Source of the DNA: Actinomycetes bacterium
Lineage (GTDB): Bacteria > Actinomycetota > Actinomycetes > Mycobacteriales > Mycobacteriaceae
NCBI GenBank assembly: GCA_023418505.1
Contig: JAEZZR010000012.1
Coordinates: 1-64,000 of the forward strand
Length of the DNA stretch: 64,000 nt
Direction: 5' to 3'
Positions 42,610-51,912 of this stretch are shown piece by piece (within the stretch, counting starts at the first letter, position 1; each line of letters opens with the position of its first letter). The position numbers and the translations under genes are program-made. The notes under the pieces are model-generated. The model made no database searches, was not told the DNA's origin, and saw only the letters and a list, made by a program, of their open reading frames with translations.

Positions 42610-44154
42610 TTAGTTCACTTCTGGCTTTACGATTGGGAACAGCACGGTTTCGCGGATACCCAAGCCGGTTAATGCCATCAGCAATCGGTCGATGCCCATA
42701 CCAACACCGGTGGTAGGTGGCATGCCTTGTTCCATGGCCTGGAGGAAGTCTTCGTCCAGCACCATGGCTTCATCATCGCCGCCGGCAGCCAGGCGCGCCT
42801 GATCTTCAAAGCGTTCCCGCTGTACAACTGGGTCAACGAGCTCCGAGTAGCCAGTTGCCAGCTCGAAGCCTCGGACGTAGAGATCCCACTTTTCAGTCAC
42901 CCCTGGTTTGCTGCGATGCTGGCGGGTTAGCGGCGAGGTCTCTACTGGGAAGTCACGTACGAATACTGGGCCTTCGAGTTGATCCGCGCAGAGGTGCTCC
43001 CAGATTTCTTCGACTAGCTTGCCGTGACCCCAACCGCCCTTTTCCGGCACAGCCAGGCCAATTGCAGCAGCGATTTCCTTAAGCTCGGCAACGGTCGAGT
43101 CAATCGTCACTTCTGGTTGGCCAGGATGCTTGCGCGCCAAAGCCTCGTTTAGAGATGGGTACATCTCTAGTTGCTTCCATTCGCCACCGAAGTCGAAAGT
43201 GGAACCGTCGGCAAGCGTTACTTCAGTAGTGCCAAATACCGCGACGCAAATTTCCTGGATTAGCTCACGGATGGTGCGCGCAGAATCGTCGTAAGTGCCA
43301 TAGGCCTCGTAGTATTCGAGCATCGCGAATTCGGGACTGTGCGAAGAATCGATGCCTTCGTTGCGGAAGTTGCGGTTGATCTCGAAGACGCGCTCCAAGC
43401 CGCCGACGACGCAACGCTTCAAGTACAACTCTGGTGCAATGCGCAGGTAGAGGTCCAGATCCAGCGCGTTGGAGTGCGTGACAAATGGGCGTGCTGCTGC
43501 GCCGCCGTGCAACGTCTGCAGCATAGGAGTTTCGACCTCTAGGAAATCGCGACGCTCGAGGGCATTGCGCAGCTCACGGATCACGCGAATGCGAGTCAGG
43601 GCGTTGGTGCGCGCCTGCTCACGCATAATCAGGTCGGTGTAGCGGTGGCGCACCCGGGTGTCTTCGTTCATCTCTGCGAAAGACACTGGTAGTGGGCGCA
43701 GAGACTTCGCTGCGAAATCCCAGTTCGTTGCCATCACGGAGAGCTCACCGCGGCGCGAAGAAATCACACGTCCGGTAATGATGACGAAATCGCCCAGGTC
43801 TACGTCGGACTTCCACGCAGCTAGCGCATCTTCACCGACCTCCGCGAGCGACAGCATCGCCTGCAACTGCGTGCCATCGCCTTCCTGCAACGCAGCAAAA
43901 CACAACTTGCCGGTGTTGCGCACGAAGATAACTCGGCCAATAACAGTGACCACATCTTGGGTTTCTTCCCCAGTTTCCAGATGACCCCACTGTGCCCGCA
44001 CCTCGGCCAACGTGTGCGTGCGCTTGACCTCTACCGGGTAAGGGTCAATGCCCGCATCCAGCAAGCGCTGACGCTTCTCGCGACGAATACGCAGCTGCTC
44101 TGGAAGCTGCTGTTCTGGAAGTTCACGTGTGGTATTGGCCTTATTATCAGTCAC
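42610..44154 (-). CDS. lysS: Lysyl-tRNA synthetase LysS
   Basis: Class II lysyl-tRNA synthetase, 514 residues. Anticodon-binding OB fold at the N-terminus (DVVTVIGRVIFVRNTGKLCF), then motif 2 (RVFEINRNFRNEGIDSSHSPEF, broken here to stay short), ELVDPVVQRERFEDQ and motif 3 GVGMGIDRLLMAL. GTG start. Ends next to the accessory segment. The downstream sugar-kinase gene in the same direction sits only 6 bp upstream, so both are probably on one transcript. In related genomes lysS lies near clpC, supporting the view that 31.5-42.5 kb is inserted. Confidence 0.96.
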   Translation of the reverse strand: MTDNKANTTRELPEQQLPEQLRIRREKRQRLLDAGIDPYPVEVKRTHTLAEVRAQWGHLETGEETQDVVTVIGRVIFVRNTGKLCFAALQEGDGTQLQAMLSLAEVGEDALAAWKSDVDLGDFVIITGRVISSRRGELSVMATNWDFAAKSLRPLPVSFAEMNEDTRVRHRYTDLIMREQARTNALTRIRVIRELRNALERRDFLEVETPMLQTLHGGAAARPFVTHSNALDLDLYLRIAPELYLKRCVVGGLERVFEINRNFRNEGIDSSHSPEFAMLEYYEAYGTYDDSARTIRELIQEICVAVFGTTEVTLADGSTFDFGGEWKQLEMYPSLNEALARKHPGQPEVTIDSTVAELKEIAAAIGLAVPEKGGWGHGKLVEEIWEHLCADQLEGPVFVRDFPVETSPLTRQHRSKPGVTEKWDLYVRGFELATGYSELVDPVVQRERFEDQARLAAGGDDEAMVLDEDFLQAMEQGMPPTTGVGMGIDRLLMALTGLGIRETVLFPIVKPEVN

Positions 44155-44160
44155 GGCTAC

Positions 44161-45090
44161 CTAGGGTACTAGCTCCGCCTGAAAAGGTGGATTCGCCCCC
44201 GCCCGCGACACCGTAATCGCCGCCGCGGTAGCACAGCGGTGCAAGATTTCCTGCCATTGCTCGTGCTTGAGCTTGCCGACGACGCGCTTCGGGTGAGCGT
44301 CAGCTTCGTAGAGCGCGACCAACAACGTGCCCATCACAGTATCGCCGGCACCGATGGTATCGACTACTTCTACTTTGGGCGCCGGTACTTCAGCATCAAT
44401 GGAACCGGTGTGTACGGATAGTCCCTCTGCTCCGCGAGTGAGCACGACAGCTTGCACCCCGGCATCCAGCATCCGCGTAACCGCTTGATCCAAGGAATCC
44501 TCTGGGGCAAGCCACTGGCAATCATCATCACTGAGTTTGACCACATCCACCACAGGCAGCCAAGACCAGAACCGCTGCCGATACTGATCCTCGGTTAGTC
44601 CTGCTGCTTCGATTACTGCTGGGCGAATATTTGGATCCAAGGCCACCAACGCACCGGCGTCATGCTGGCGACGCATCATCTCCTCATATACTCCCGCTCC
44701 CGGCTGAAAGACCATCGAGCAAGTACCAAAGCAGAAGATACTGCCGTCAAGCAGCCCGGGATCAACTACCAAACTGTCGGCGCGACCTTCCCAATCGAAT
44801 ACATAGCTGGCTGCTCCAGATTCGTCGAGGTGCGCCCAAGCGACAGTCATCTCTTCGTCCCCACGCTGAGCTAAAGCAGTATCCACGTGGGATTCTTGCA
44901 GACGGTTCAGGGCTTGCTCTCCCCAATCAGAGGTAGAAATCCGTGACAAAAACTGCACGCGGCCTGTACCCGTTTGGCGGCCAGCAGCAACAGCGGCGTT
45001 GAAAGGCCCGCCGCCTAAAGTTCGGCGCGTGACCTCTCCATCGGCGTCTACTACAGCGTCTACAAGCACTTCGCCAGCAACAACGATCAT
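44161..45090 (-). CDS. PfkB-family carbohydrate kinase (fructokinase-like)
   Basis: Ribokinase-fold sugar kinase. N-terminal GEVLVDAVVD with GGGPFNAAVAAGR (sugar site), central DPNIRPAV and the C-terminal anion-hole motif DTIGAGDTVMGTLL are intact. 309 residues, normal. The substrate (fructose, adenosine or other) cannot be fixed; the double GGGPFN pattern is common in fructokinases. Precedes lysS by 6 bp, possibly co-transcribed. Confidence 0.88.
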   Translation of the reverse strand: MIVVAGEVLVDAVVDADGEVTRRTLGGGPFNAAVAAGRQTGTGRVQFLSRISTSDWGEQALNRLQESHVDTALAQRGDEEMTVAWAHLDESGAASYVFDWEGRADSLVVDPGLLDGSIFCFGTCSMVFQPGAGVYEEMMRRQHDAGALVALDPNIRPAVIEAAGLTEDQYRQRFWSWLPVVDVVKLSDDDCQWLAPEDSLDQAVTRMLDAGVQAVVLTRGAEGLSVHTGSIDAEVPAPKVEVVDTIGAGDTVMGTLLVALYEADAHPKRVVGKLKHEQWQEILHRCATAAAITVSRAGANPPFQAELVP

Positions 45091-45147
45091 GGCCTCGATT
45101 CTAGTGGCAGATCAGTGTGGCATAGCTAGGCCAGATTGAGAGCAGAT

Positions 45148-47379
45148 TTAAACGCCAATCCGCCCGCCATCGGTGCGTACTACCTGCACCACTGCAGGAC
45201 GAGGTTGCGCCGAACCACCTTCGGGCCAGTGCGACAGTGGGTCTGCGGTGGTGGCATCATCATCTTCGCCAGGGTGCTGGACGCTGACAAACACGCGGCT
45301 ATCTTCAATTACCGGACCGCAGGTTTCGGCACCAGTCGGCACGGTAAGGAAACATTTGGTTTCACCGCGCCGTTCGCCCGCAACCGCCACTGCATACAAA
45401 CCGTCATTGCCGCCTAAGGCATTGCCATCGGTAGAAATCCACAGGTTGCCGTATTCGTCGAAAGCTAAATTATCTGGGCACGAAATCGGCGAGACATCCT
45501 CTTTGTCGAATCCGCCGAAGTAGGTGTAGGCCTCCTTCGGATCGCCACAGACCAGCAGCAGATTCCAGGTACCGGTGGTGCCGGCGTGATCGTCGTCCAT
45601 TTCCAGGACGAGGCCGTTTTTGTTCTCGGAAACGGGAGCCACTTCGGTGGCATCTTCGTAGTCTCGGCCAGCGCCATCGGTGCCGGCATCGGGCGAGCCA
45701 GCCTTACCGCGGTATTTGTTGTTCGTCAGTGCTGCGTACACCTTGCCGGTTACTGGCGAAGCTTCCACATCTTCCGGGCGATCCATTCGGGTGGCACCCA
45801 CCTGATCGGCCGCCTGGCGGGTGAAAATGCACACTTCGGCTGCATCCATGCCATCGACGTGGGATTGGTGGTTGCCATCGGCGGTGGCGGTCATCAGTGG
45901 GATCCAATTGATCGTGCCGTCGAATGTGCCGTCTTCGGGCAGCTCGCCGGAGCCATCGATCTGATCTTTCGGCGAGTTACCTGCGAACTGGGCAACGTAA
46001 AGGGTGCCTTCTTCCAGGATCTGCATGTTGTGGGCACGATCCTCGGCAGACAATGCCGCGTGAGCAGCACTGCCCTGCACACTGCCGCGGGTAAAACGGT
46101 TGGCCTCTTCCGGCGAGATACCCCGCATCTGCTTCGAAGAGACGAACTTGTAGATGTACTCGAAGCGCTCGTCATCGCCCATGTAGCACACCACCGTGCC
46201 ATCATCGGCTACGTGAATCTGGCCGGCCTCGTGCTTAAAGCGGCCCAGAGCCGTGTGTTTGACTGGTGTGGAATCCGGATCATGCGGATCGATTTCTACC
46301 ACCCAGAAGAACCGATTGGGCTCATTTGGCTCTTTCGTTAAATCGAAGCGATCATAGAATTTTTCCCATCCACGCTGGGATTCATTCTTCTTAATCGAAT
46401 AGCGGTGGTATTCGGCTTTTAGCTCTTCATCGTCGATTTCATCAATGCCACCGAAATACTGATCGACGTTTTCTTCACCAGAAAGCATCGTACCCCACGG
46501 CGTCATGCCACCAGAGCAGTTATTCAGCGTGCCTTCCACTTCAGTGCCAGTGGGATCGGCGGCGGTCTGCAGCTTCTTATGGCCGGCGGCAGGGCCTGTC
46601 ACACGGAATTTCGTGAAGCCGGTAATCCGGCGGTTACGGGAATCGGAGAGATCCGGGGTTAGGAATCCGTCGCCTGCTTCGTCGCAAGCCAGAATCGTGT
46701 GCCCATGTGCGGCCAGGCCAATATCCACCTGCTCTTTGGTGACGTCCTCGAGGCTCCAATCGTGGAACATCATCGGCTCGGTGGTGTACTCGTGGGAAGC
46801 GACGTAGAGCGCCTTGCCATCATCGCCGCGGGTCACGCCAGCGAAATCGTTGTTGAAGCCGAACTGGACCTTTTGTGCGTCGGCGCTCTGCTGATCGAAA
46901 TTGAACTCCGGACCGCCCTGGTGAATGGGGTCGCCCCAACGAATCAGAACGTTCTGCTGGTAGCCCTCGGGGATAGTGACCACATCGTCGGTATTCGGCT
47001 GAACCGGCTGGAAGCGCATGCCTTCTACCGGGGAAGCCGAAGACTGGTCGATGACGTCTGGTTCGCCGGTGTTGGCGGTGCTCATCGCGCCGGATTGGGC
47101 GTGGGTGTCGTCGGAGGAACACGCAGCAAGCGCCATGCCAGCGCCGAACGTTACCGCACTTGCGCCACCAACTTTCAGTGCTGCACGACGGGTAAACGTC
47201 CGCTGCCCGGCGCGCGATTGCCGCACCACATCGCCGAAATATTGATTCGGGGAAAATTCGTTTGGCGCATCGGTGGCACAAGCATTGCCGCATTTGAAAT
47301 TGCAGGTGAGGTTGCTTCGCGACGTAGAAAAATTCCGCAGTAAGTTCTTGCCAATAATGTTCTTGCCAAATTCAATCAT
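45148..47379 (-). CDS. PhoX-family (DUF839) phosphatase, Tat-exported
   Basis: 743 residues. A twin-arginine signal near residues 60-80 (TRRAALKVGGASAV) followed by a lipobox-like ALAAC predicts Tat export with possible lipidation. The long beta-propeller domain with NCSGGMTPWGTMLSGEEN and DNLAFDEYGNLWISTDG is that of PhoX-type alkaline phosphatases, which use Ca/Fe cofactors. The cofactor side chains cannot be checked by eye. The first ~55 residues before the RR motif are unusually long. No good ribosome site precedes the ATG. Likely phosphate-scavenging. Confidence 0.87.
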   Translation of the reverse strand: MIEFGKNIIGKNLLRNFSTSRSNLTCNFKCGNACATDAPNEFSPNQYFGDVVRQSRAGQRTFTRRAALKVGGASAVTFGAGMALAACSSDDTHAQSGAMSTANTGEPDVIDQSSASPVEGMRFQPVQPNTDDVVTIPEGYQQNVLIRWGDPIHQGGPEFNFDQQSADAQKVQFGFNNDFAGVTRGDDGKALYVASHEYTTEPMMFHDWSLEDVTKEQVDIGLAAHGHTILACDEAGDGFLTPDLSDSRNRRITGFTKFRVTGPAAGHKKLQTAADPTGTEVEGTLNNCSGGMTPWGTMLSGEENVDQYFGGIDEIDDEELKAEYHRYSIKKNESQRGWEKFYDRFDLTKEPNEPNRFFWVVEIDPHDPDSTPVKHTALGRFKHEAGQIHVADDGTVVCYMGDDERFEYIYKFVSSKQMRGISPEEANRFTRGSVQGSAAHAALSAEDRAHNMQILEEGTLYVAQFAGNSPKDQIDGSGELPEDGTFDGTINWIPLMTATADGNHQSHVDGMDAAEVCIFTRQAADQVGATRMDRPEDVEASPVTGKVYAALTNNKYRGKAGSPDAGTDGAGRDYEDATEVAPVSENKNGLVLEMDDDHAGTTGTWNLLLVCGDPKEAYTYFGGFDKEDVSPISCPDNLAFDEYGNLWISTDGNALGGNDGLYAVAVAGERRGETKCFLTVPTGAETCGPVIEDSRVFVSVQHPGEDDDATTADPLSHWPEGGSAQPRPAVVQVVRTDGGRIGV

Positions 47380-47558
47380 GGGAAAGGAGCCTCTGGCTTT
47401 CTAACCACCTTCAGCGGCCAATACCGTGGGCTGAGGCATCGGCTTAAAGGATGGTGTCTTCGTGGTGTGTGATCCACGGAGAACTTTAAGAAGGCTGCCT
47501 AAATGGCAATTAACTGTTGTTCAAAAGCGCTTTAACTTTTCTATGAACAAAAAGTGAA

Positions 47559-47972
47559 CTACTCCGGCTTGCGCGGATTCTTCAGTCCTGAGCCTTCGGG
47601 TACCTCAGCTGGGTCGTCGCCAAGCTCTTGGATCCGGTTGTCGCCATCAACAAAAATCACTTTGGGCTGGTAGGTACGGGCTTCTTCGTCGGTCATCATC
47701 CCGTAGCCAATCAGGATCACCAGGTCGCCCGGCGAAATCAACCGCGCAGCCGCACCATTAATAGAGATAATGCCACTGCCTCGCTCGCCGGTGATGCAAT
47801 ACGTGGTCAGTCGATTTCCATTATCGATATCCACCACATCGATCTGCTCGCCTTCCAGCAGATCGGCTGCCTCCATTAGATCGGCATCAATGGTGCAGGA
47901 GCCCACATAGTGCAGGTCAGCTTGGGTGACCGTGGCACGGTGGATCTTCGATTTCAGCATCGTCCGAAACAT
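47559..47972 (-). CDS. panD: Aspartate 1-decarboxylase PanD
   Basis: Makes beta-alanine for pantothenate. Pyruvoyl enzyme cleaved at the Gly-Ser bond in YVGSCTIDADL, residues 24-25, giving the catalytic pyruvoyl group. N-terminal MFRTMLKSKIHRATVTQADL and NGAAARLISPGDLVILIGYG are typical. 137 residues, normal length with a polar C-terminal tail. Separated by ~90 bp from panC, which is transcribed in the same direction upstream. Confidence 0.96.
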   Translation of the reverse strand: MFRTMLKSKIHRATVTQADLHYVGSCTIDADLMEAADLLEGEQIDVVDIDNGNRLTTYCITGERGSGIISINGAAARLISPGDLVILIGYGMMTDEEARTYQPKVIFVDGDNRIQELGDDPAEVPEGSGLKNPRKPE

Positions 47973-48059
47973 TGGGCTAATGCTAGCAGCGCGGTGGCTT
48001 GGTTGCCTATCTAGGGCTATCTAGGGTTCGGGCTCACCGCCGGCTCCTAGTCGGGGCGC

Positions 48060-49190
48060 CTATTCGCTGAAACCAGCCTCGCCGAGTTTCTGCCGTGCCA
48101 GCCGATCTTTCCGCACTTGCTGCACCTGCTCATGCAGTTGCTTGATCTGAGCCATTTCGACTTCGGTGAGTGGTTCGTCGCCAAGCCCCGCCGCATCGAG
48201 CGCCGCCTGAGCGATCTCTTTTTGCTCCCGTTCTGCCTGGCTGCGCTCATCTTCGGCGCCCAGGATCACGCCCACGTTGTCCAGCAACCGCGTGGTGCCC
48301 ACTTTCGCGGCGACAAGTAGGCGTGCCTCAATGGGGGTGGCGGGGGTTGCTGTGCTATCGGTGCTCTCTGCTCCTGTTGTGCTTTGCGACGGCAACTCGC
48401 GCAATTGCATATCCCGCAAGACCAGATAATCAACCTGCACCTCTGGGCGCTCGTTGAGCACCGCCCACGCAGTATCCAACACCGCCTGTGCCCCTTGCGC
48501 ACCCACGTATGCGCCGGCAGTAAGCGCCGCCGAAAGCGTAACTGCCGATTCGCGTTCGTCCGCCGAGAGATACCGGTTGCGCGAACTCATCGCCAGACCA
48601 TCGCGTTCACGAATCACCGGAATCGCGTGCAACTGCACCGGCAGATTCAAATCCGTGACCATCTGCTGCATCAGCACCAGCTGCTGGTAGTCCTTCTCGC
48701 CGAAAATCGCATCGGTGCAGTGGGTGATATTGAACAGTTTGTTCACGACTGTCATGGCCCCGTTGAAGTGACCCGGCCGGGAAGCGCCTTCCAATTCCGT
48801 GGATAGCTCCGAGGCCGCCACCGTAGTGCGGAAACCATTGGGGTACATATCGGACGCAGTGGGTGCGAAGACCAATTCGGCGCCGACCTCGCGGATCTTG
48901 GCCACATCTTCGTCGAGAGTGCGCGGGTAAGCTTCGAAATCTTCGCCCTCGCCGAACTGCAAAGGGTTAACAAAAACAGAGACCACTACCACCGCACGCG
49001 GCAAGGTTTGCGCGGCACGGATCAGCTCTAAATGGCCTTCATGCAGCGCCCCCATCGTGGGCACCAACACCACGGGACGGCCGGTATTGCGCAGCGTTTT
49101 ACCCACCCGCGACATCTGTGCCACCGAATGAATCACCGTGGTTTCGCCAGGTTGGAATAGGGGTGCGCTGGTAGTGTTCTGATTTTCCAC
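48060..49190 (-). CDS. panC: Pantothenate synthetase PanC with C-terminal extension
   Basis: Joins pantoate and beta-alanine. Motifs VPTMGALHEGHLELI, VFVNPLQFG, FGEKDYQQL, SSRNRYLS and the C-terminal lobe are present. About 375 residues, ~70 more than usual: a charged helical tail (SQAEREQKEIAQAALDAAG and LKQLHEQVQQ-type repeats) after the normal end, likely a coiled coil. A short Ser/Thr insert (STTGAESTDSTATPATP) lies in the C-lobe. GTG at 49190 is chosen because TAGAAT lies exactly 7 nt upstream (leaderless). Confidence 0.93.
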   Translation of the reverse strand: MENQNTTSAPLFQPGETTVIHSVAQMSRVGKTLRNTGRPVVLVPTMGALHEGHLELIRAAQTLPRAVVVVSVFVNPLQFGEGEDFEAYPRTLDEDVAKIREVGAELVFAPTASDMYPNGFRTTVAASELSTELEGASRPGHFNGAMTVVNKLFNITHCTDAIFGEKDYQQLVLMQQMVTDLNLPVQLHAIPVIRERDGLAMSSRNRYLSADERESAVTLSAALTAGAYVGAQGAQAVLDTAWAVLNERPEVQVDYLVLRDMQLRELPSQSTTGAESTDSTATPATPIEARLLVAAKVGTTRLLDNVGVILGAEDERSQAEREQKEIAQAALDAAGLGDEPLTEVEMAQIKQLHEQVQQVRKDRLARQKLGEAGFSE

Positions 49191-49197
49191 GCGGCTG

Positions 49198-49203
49198 ATT
49201 CTA
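49198..49203 (-). promoter_or_regulatory. Leaderless -10 element of panC
   Basis: TAGAAT (minus strand) ends 7 nt before the panC GTG, in the 45-bp gap behind the upstream DUF2520 gene. It suggests panC has its own promoter. Confidence 0.5.
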
Positions 49204-49235
49204 CGCCAGAGCACGCCCCGCGTTTAAGTAGGCGC

Positions 49236-50201
49236 CTAATAATATTGCTGCAATAATTCCAGGATTTCGGCTTGCCTTTTTCTTTGCGCTATACGACGAG
49301 CCAGCTGCACATACGAACCTTCAATTTGTGGCGCATCGGCTTCAATTGCGGCTAGGTGTTCGGCCACTCGCTTCTTATCGCCGCGGACTACTGGCCCGGA
49401 CAGCCCTGCTTCGCCACGCTGCAAGACATTGGTTAACGAGGCTTCGCATAAGCCACGCATCAGTTGTGCAGCCAGCAGGCGTTGTTCTTCAGTGGGCTTG
49501 GTGTTAGTGGTGTTAGTGGTGGTGGGTTCGGCGGGGCTGTTGCTTGGGTGCGCGTGATTCGGCTCCGCCAACGCCAGCGCTAACGTATCCACCGCATCCG
49601 CGATCACCGCACCTAAGTGATTGGAACCATGTGCCATCGCCGCGTGATACAGCATGCGTGATTGTTCAGGCACGGCCACGGCATAGCCGCCGAGCTCGGA
49701 AATCAGCAGCTCCGCGACGGTTTGGCTGACTTGATCGCCAGCAGTGACTCCCCACGCACAACCTTCCAGCTGATCCGCATCGTATTTCGCCGGACCGACA
49801 AAGGACATCACGGGGTGAGCGGCGAAGGTCATTGCGCCAGCGAGGGTCAGCCGATCCAGGGCCTGGCGGCCAACCCCGCCAGCGGTGTGCATCACGATCA
49901 TGCCGGGTTGGATCAAGGGCTCTACTTGTTGGACTACTGCCTCTAATGCATCGTCGGGGACAGCCAGTACGAGTAGTTGTGCGGATTGGTCTTCTGAATT
50001 GCCGCGGATCGCGGTTGCGATGTTGTCGGTGATGACGCAATTATCTGGAAGAAACGGTAGTTCTTCGCGCAATTGCACCCGGCGCGTCTGGGAGCGCGCA
50101 ACCAATCCCACAACATGGTGGCCAGCACTGTGTAAGCAGTAGGCCAAAGCGCTACCGACCCGACCAGCAGAAATTACGGCTACACGCAGCCGTGGTGCCA
50201 T
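49236..50201 (-). CDS. NAD(P)-binding Rossmann protein (DUF2520/pantoate-pathway-linked)
   Basis: N-terminal Rossmann motif VISAGRVGSALAYCL, followed by LLVLAVPDDALEAVV and a HTAGGVGR loop; the C-terminal helical part is DUF2520-like (HAAMAHGSNHLGAVIADAV). 321 residues. Sits upstream of panC in the same direction, as M. tuberculosis Rv3603c does; a dehydrogenase role in pantoate supply has been suggested for such positions but is not shown by the sequence. Its ATG overlaps the stop of the preceding gene by one base. Confidence 0.85.
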   Translation of the reverse strand: MAPRLRVAVISAGRVGSALAYCLHSAGHHVVGLVARSQTRRVQLREELPFLPDNCVITDNIATAIRGNSEDQSAQLLVLAVPDDALEAVVQQVEPLIQPGMIVMHTAGGVGRQALDRLTLAGAMTFAAHPVMSFVGPAKYDADQLEGCAWGVTAGDQVSQTVAELLISELGGYAVAVPEQSRMLYHAAMAHGSNHLGAVIADAVDTLALALAEPNHAHPSNSPAEPTTTNTTNTKPTEEQRLLAAQLMRGLCEASLTNVLQRGEAGLSGPVVRGDKKRVAEHLAAIEADAPQIEGSYVQLARRIAQRKRQAEILELLQQYY

Positions 50202-51337
50202 TACTTGTTGTCCGCCTTCATTTGGGCAAGTAGCTCGGCGACAGTTAAACCACCTTGGCGGTCTTCAGCGCGACGGCGGCCTCGCCTTTCTGGAGCCTTC
50301 TCCTGTGGCTTGGCTTGAGCTTGAGTCTTTTCCTGCGCTTGATCTTGCCGTGTGTCTTGAGTTTTGCCCTGTGGCTTCTGGGATTCCTTGTTCTGATCCT
50401 TATTCTGATCCTTGCTCTGATTAGAGATGCGATCAGCAAAGCTAGGTGCGCTTGCATCATCCTTGCGACGATGGCTACCCACTGGGGTCTCTAAGGTCTT
50501 AGGATCCTGCTTCGTCGAAGGCCGGAATACCTTCTGGTTTTCACCCTGTGGCTTGGTGCCGCGCAGGGAATCGTCGCGAGCTTCATGGCGGGCTTCTTTA
50601 GCTCGCGCGTCCTTAGACTCTGCGGAATCTAGCTCCTGCAGCCGGTGAGCGTGAGCGTGCAATGCGACGCGCTGGTCGTCGTAAGCAGCCCCCATCATGT
50701 CGGTGAGTTGATCGCGCAATGCCTCGATTTCGGCGCGCAACGCAGCGATGGTGGAATCGTTTTGCTCTTCCAGGGAATCGCGGTAATTCTGCTCGAGGAT
50801 CAGCTCTTGCTCGCGGTGGGCAGCAAGCTCGCGATCCAGTTCCGCCTGGTGGCGCTTTTCAATCGCCGCAAGCTGCTCTTCCTGATCTTTGACCTGGCTA
50901 CGGTAGCGGGTAACCAGCACGATAGCGATCACCGCTGCCCAGAGTGCAGCCAGGGCGGCGGTTTTCTTCCAACCATCGGAATCCACGAACAGCATCACGA
51001 TGCTGGCAAAGACGGCTAAAACTCCGAGAGCCACCATCAGGATCCAGGAAACCAGCTCGTAGCGCTTGGAGGAATCCTGGGACGGCGTATCGGATTCGTA
51101 ATCGTCGCGGGAATATTCGTCGTTAGCGAAATTATCGCCTTCGTAATCTTCGTTGTACTGCGAATCGTAATCGTAGGAGTACTGGTGGTAGGCGTCGTCG
51201 GACGGGTAATTGGAGTCCGTGTAATCGGTGCCCGTGTAATCAGATCCGGGGTAATCGGCACCAGCGAATGCATCATTGCGCGCAGCGTCCGCGCCCGAAG
51301 AATTGCGATTACGGTTCGTATCACCCGGATGTGTCAT
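50201..51337 (-). CDS. Membrane protein with acidic N-tail, coiled coil and disordered C-tail (Rv3604c-like by position)
   Basis: Layout: Asp/Tyr/Ser-rich disordered N-tail (~residues 1-95), two adjacent hydrophobic helices (WILMVALGVLAVFASIVMLF and AALAALWAAVIAIVLVTRY), then a long coiled coil (EEQLAAIEKRHQAELDREL to LRDQLTDM) and a Gln/Lys-rich tail with QAQEKTQAQAKPQEK. 378 residues. ATG at 51337 overlaps the stop of the preceding DUF3180 gene (ATGA). By position it matches Rv3604c; function unknown, perhaps a scaffold at the membrane. Confidence 0.75.
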   Translation of the reverse strand: MTHPGDTNRNRNSSGADAARNDAFAGADYPGSDYTGTDYTDSNYPSDDAYHQYSYDYDSQYNEDYEGDNFANDEYSRDDYESDTPSQDSSKRYELVSWILMVALGVLAVFASIVMLFVDSDGWKKTAALAALWAAVIAIVLVTRYRSQVKDQEEQLAAIEKRHQAELDRELAAHREQELILEQNYRDSLEEQNDSTIAALRAEIEALRDQLTDMMGAAYDDQRVALHAHAHRLQELDSAESKDARAKEARHEARDDSLRGTKPQGENQKVFRPSTKQDPKTLETPVGSHRRKDDASAPSFADRISNQSKDQNKDQNKESQKPQGKTQDTRQDQAQEKTQAQAKPQEKAPERRGRRRAEDRQGGLTVAELLAQMKADNK

Positions 51338-51840
51338 GTATTCCACCCTACCGACGGAGGCAACCTTTTCGGATTATTACCCGCGGAATTATCGTCATCT
51401 GGTGGGAGCATACATTCGCGCTCCAGCCACACGCCTGCGACAGCGAGTAAGAAACCCGAAACAGTGCCCACAATGAATATTGGGCCATCGTGCTCGGCGG
51501 CTGCCAAGTGCCCCCACAGCGGGATTGCCCACAGCACCATACCGGCGTAAAGACCGCACAATACCGTACCCAACCAGGCAGAAGCCTTGCCCACCACCAG
51601 CCAGCGCACGACGATTAAGGGGCTTACTTGGCGGCTGTCTTGGCCGATGCGTTCATTGGCGATCACGCCGCGGATCCAGCGGGCGGCGGCGGCGTTGACC
51701 ACCGCGAGTACCCACGGGAAGAGCAAGTTAAACCAATTCGCACCCGAAAACGCACCGAAGTAGCTAGACCACAGGATGTAACTTGCTCCGGCAAATCCTG
51801 CGCCTATCAGCACTAACAGTGAAATCGGGGTAGGTTTCAT
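51334..51840 (-). CDS. DUF3180 membrane protein
   Basis: 168 residues with four hydrophobic helices (PISLLVLIGAGFAGASYILW, NLLFPWVLAVVNAAAARW, the WLGTVLCGLYAGMVLWAI region, and FIVGTVSGFLLAVAGVW). Matches DUF3180 and Rv3605c by position, just downstream of folK in the folate operon. Function unknown. Its stop overlaps the next start, so translation is coupled. Confidence 0.78.
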   Translation of the reverse strand: MKPTPISLLVLIGAGFAGASYILWSSYFGAFSGANWFNLLFPWVLAVVNAAAARWIRGVIANERIGQDSRQVSPLIVVRWLVVGKASAWLGTVLCGLYAGMVLWAIPLWGHLAAAEHDGPIFIVGTVSGFLLAVAGVWLERECMLPPDDDNSAGNNPKRLPPSVGWNT

Positions 51841-51912
51841 GGTGTTGCTCTGAGGTGTTGGGGTCTCTCTGAGAGGGTTGATCGGATCTTATTCGGGCGA
51901 TTAATCGGGCGA

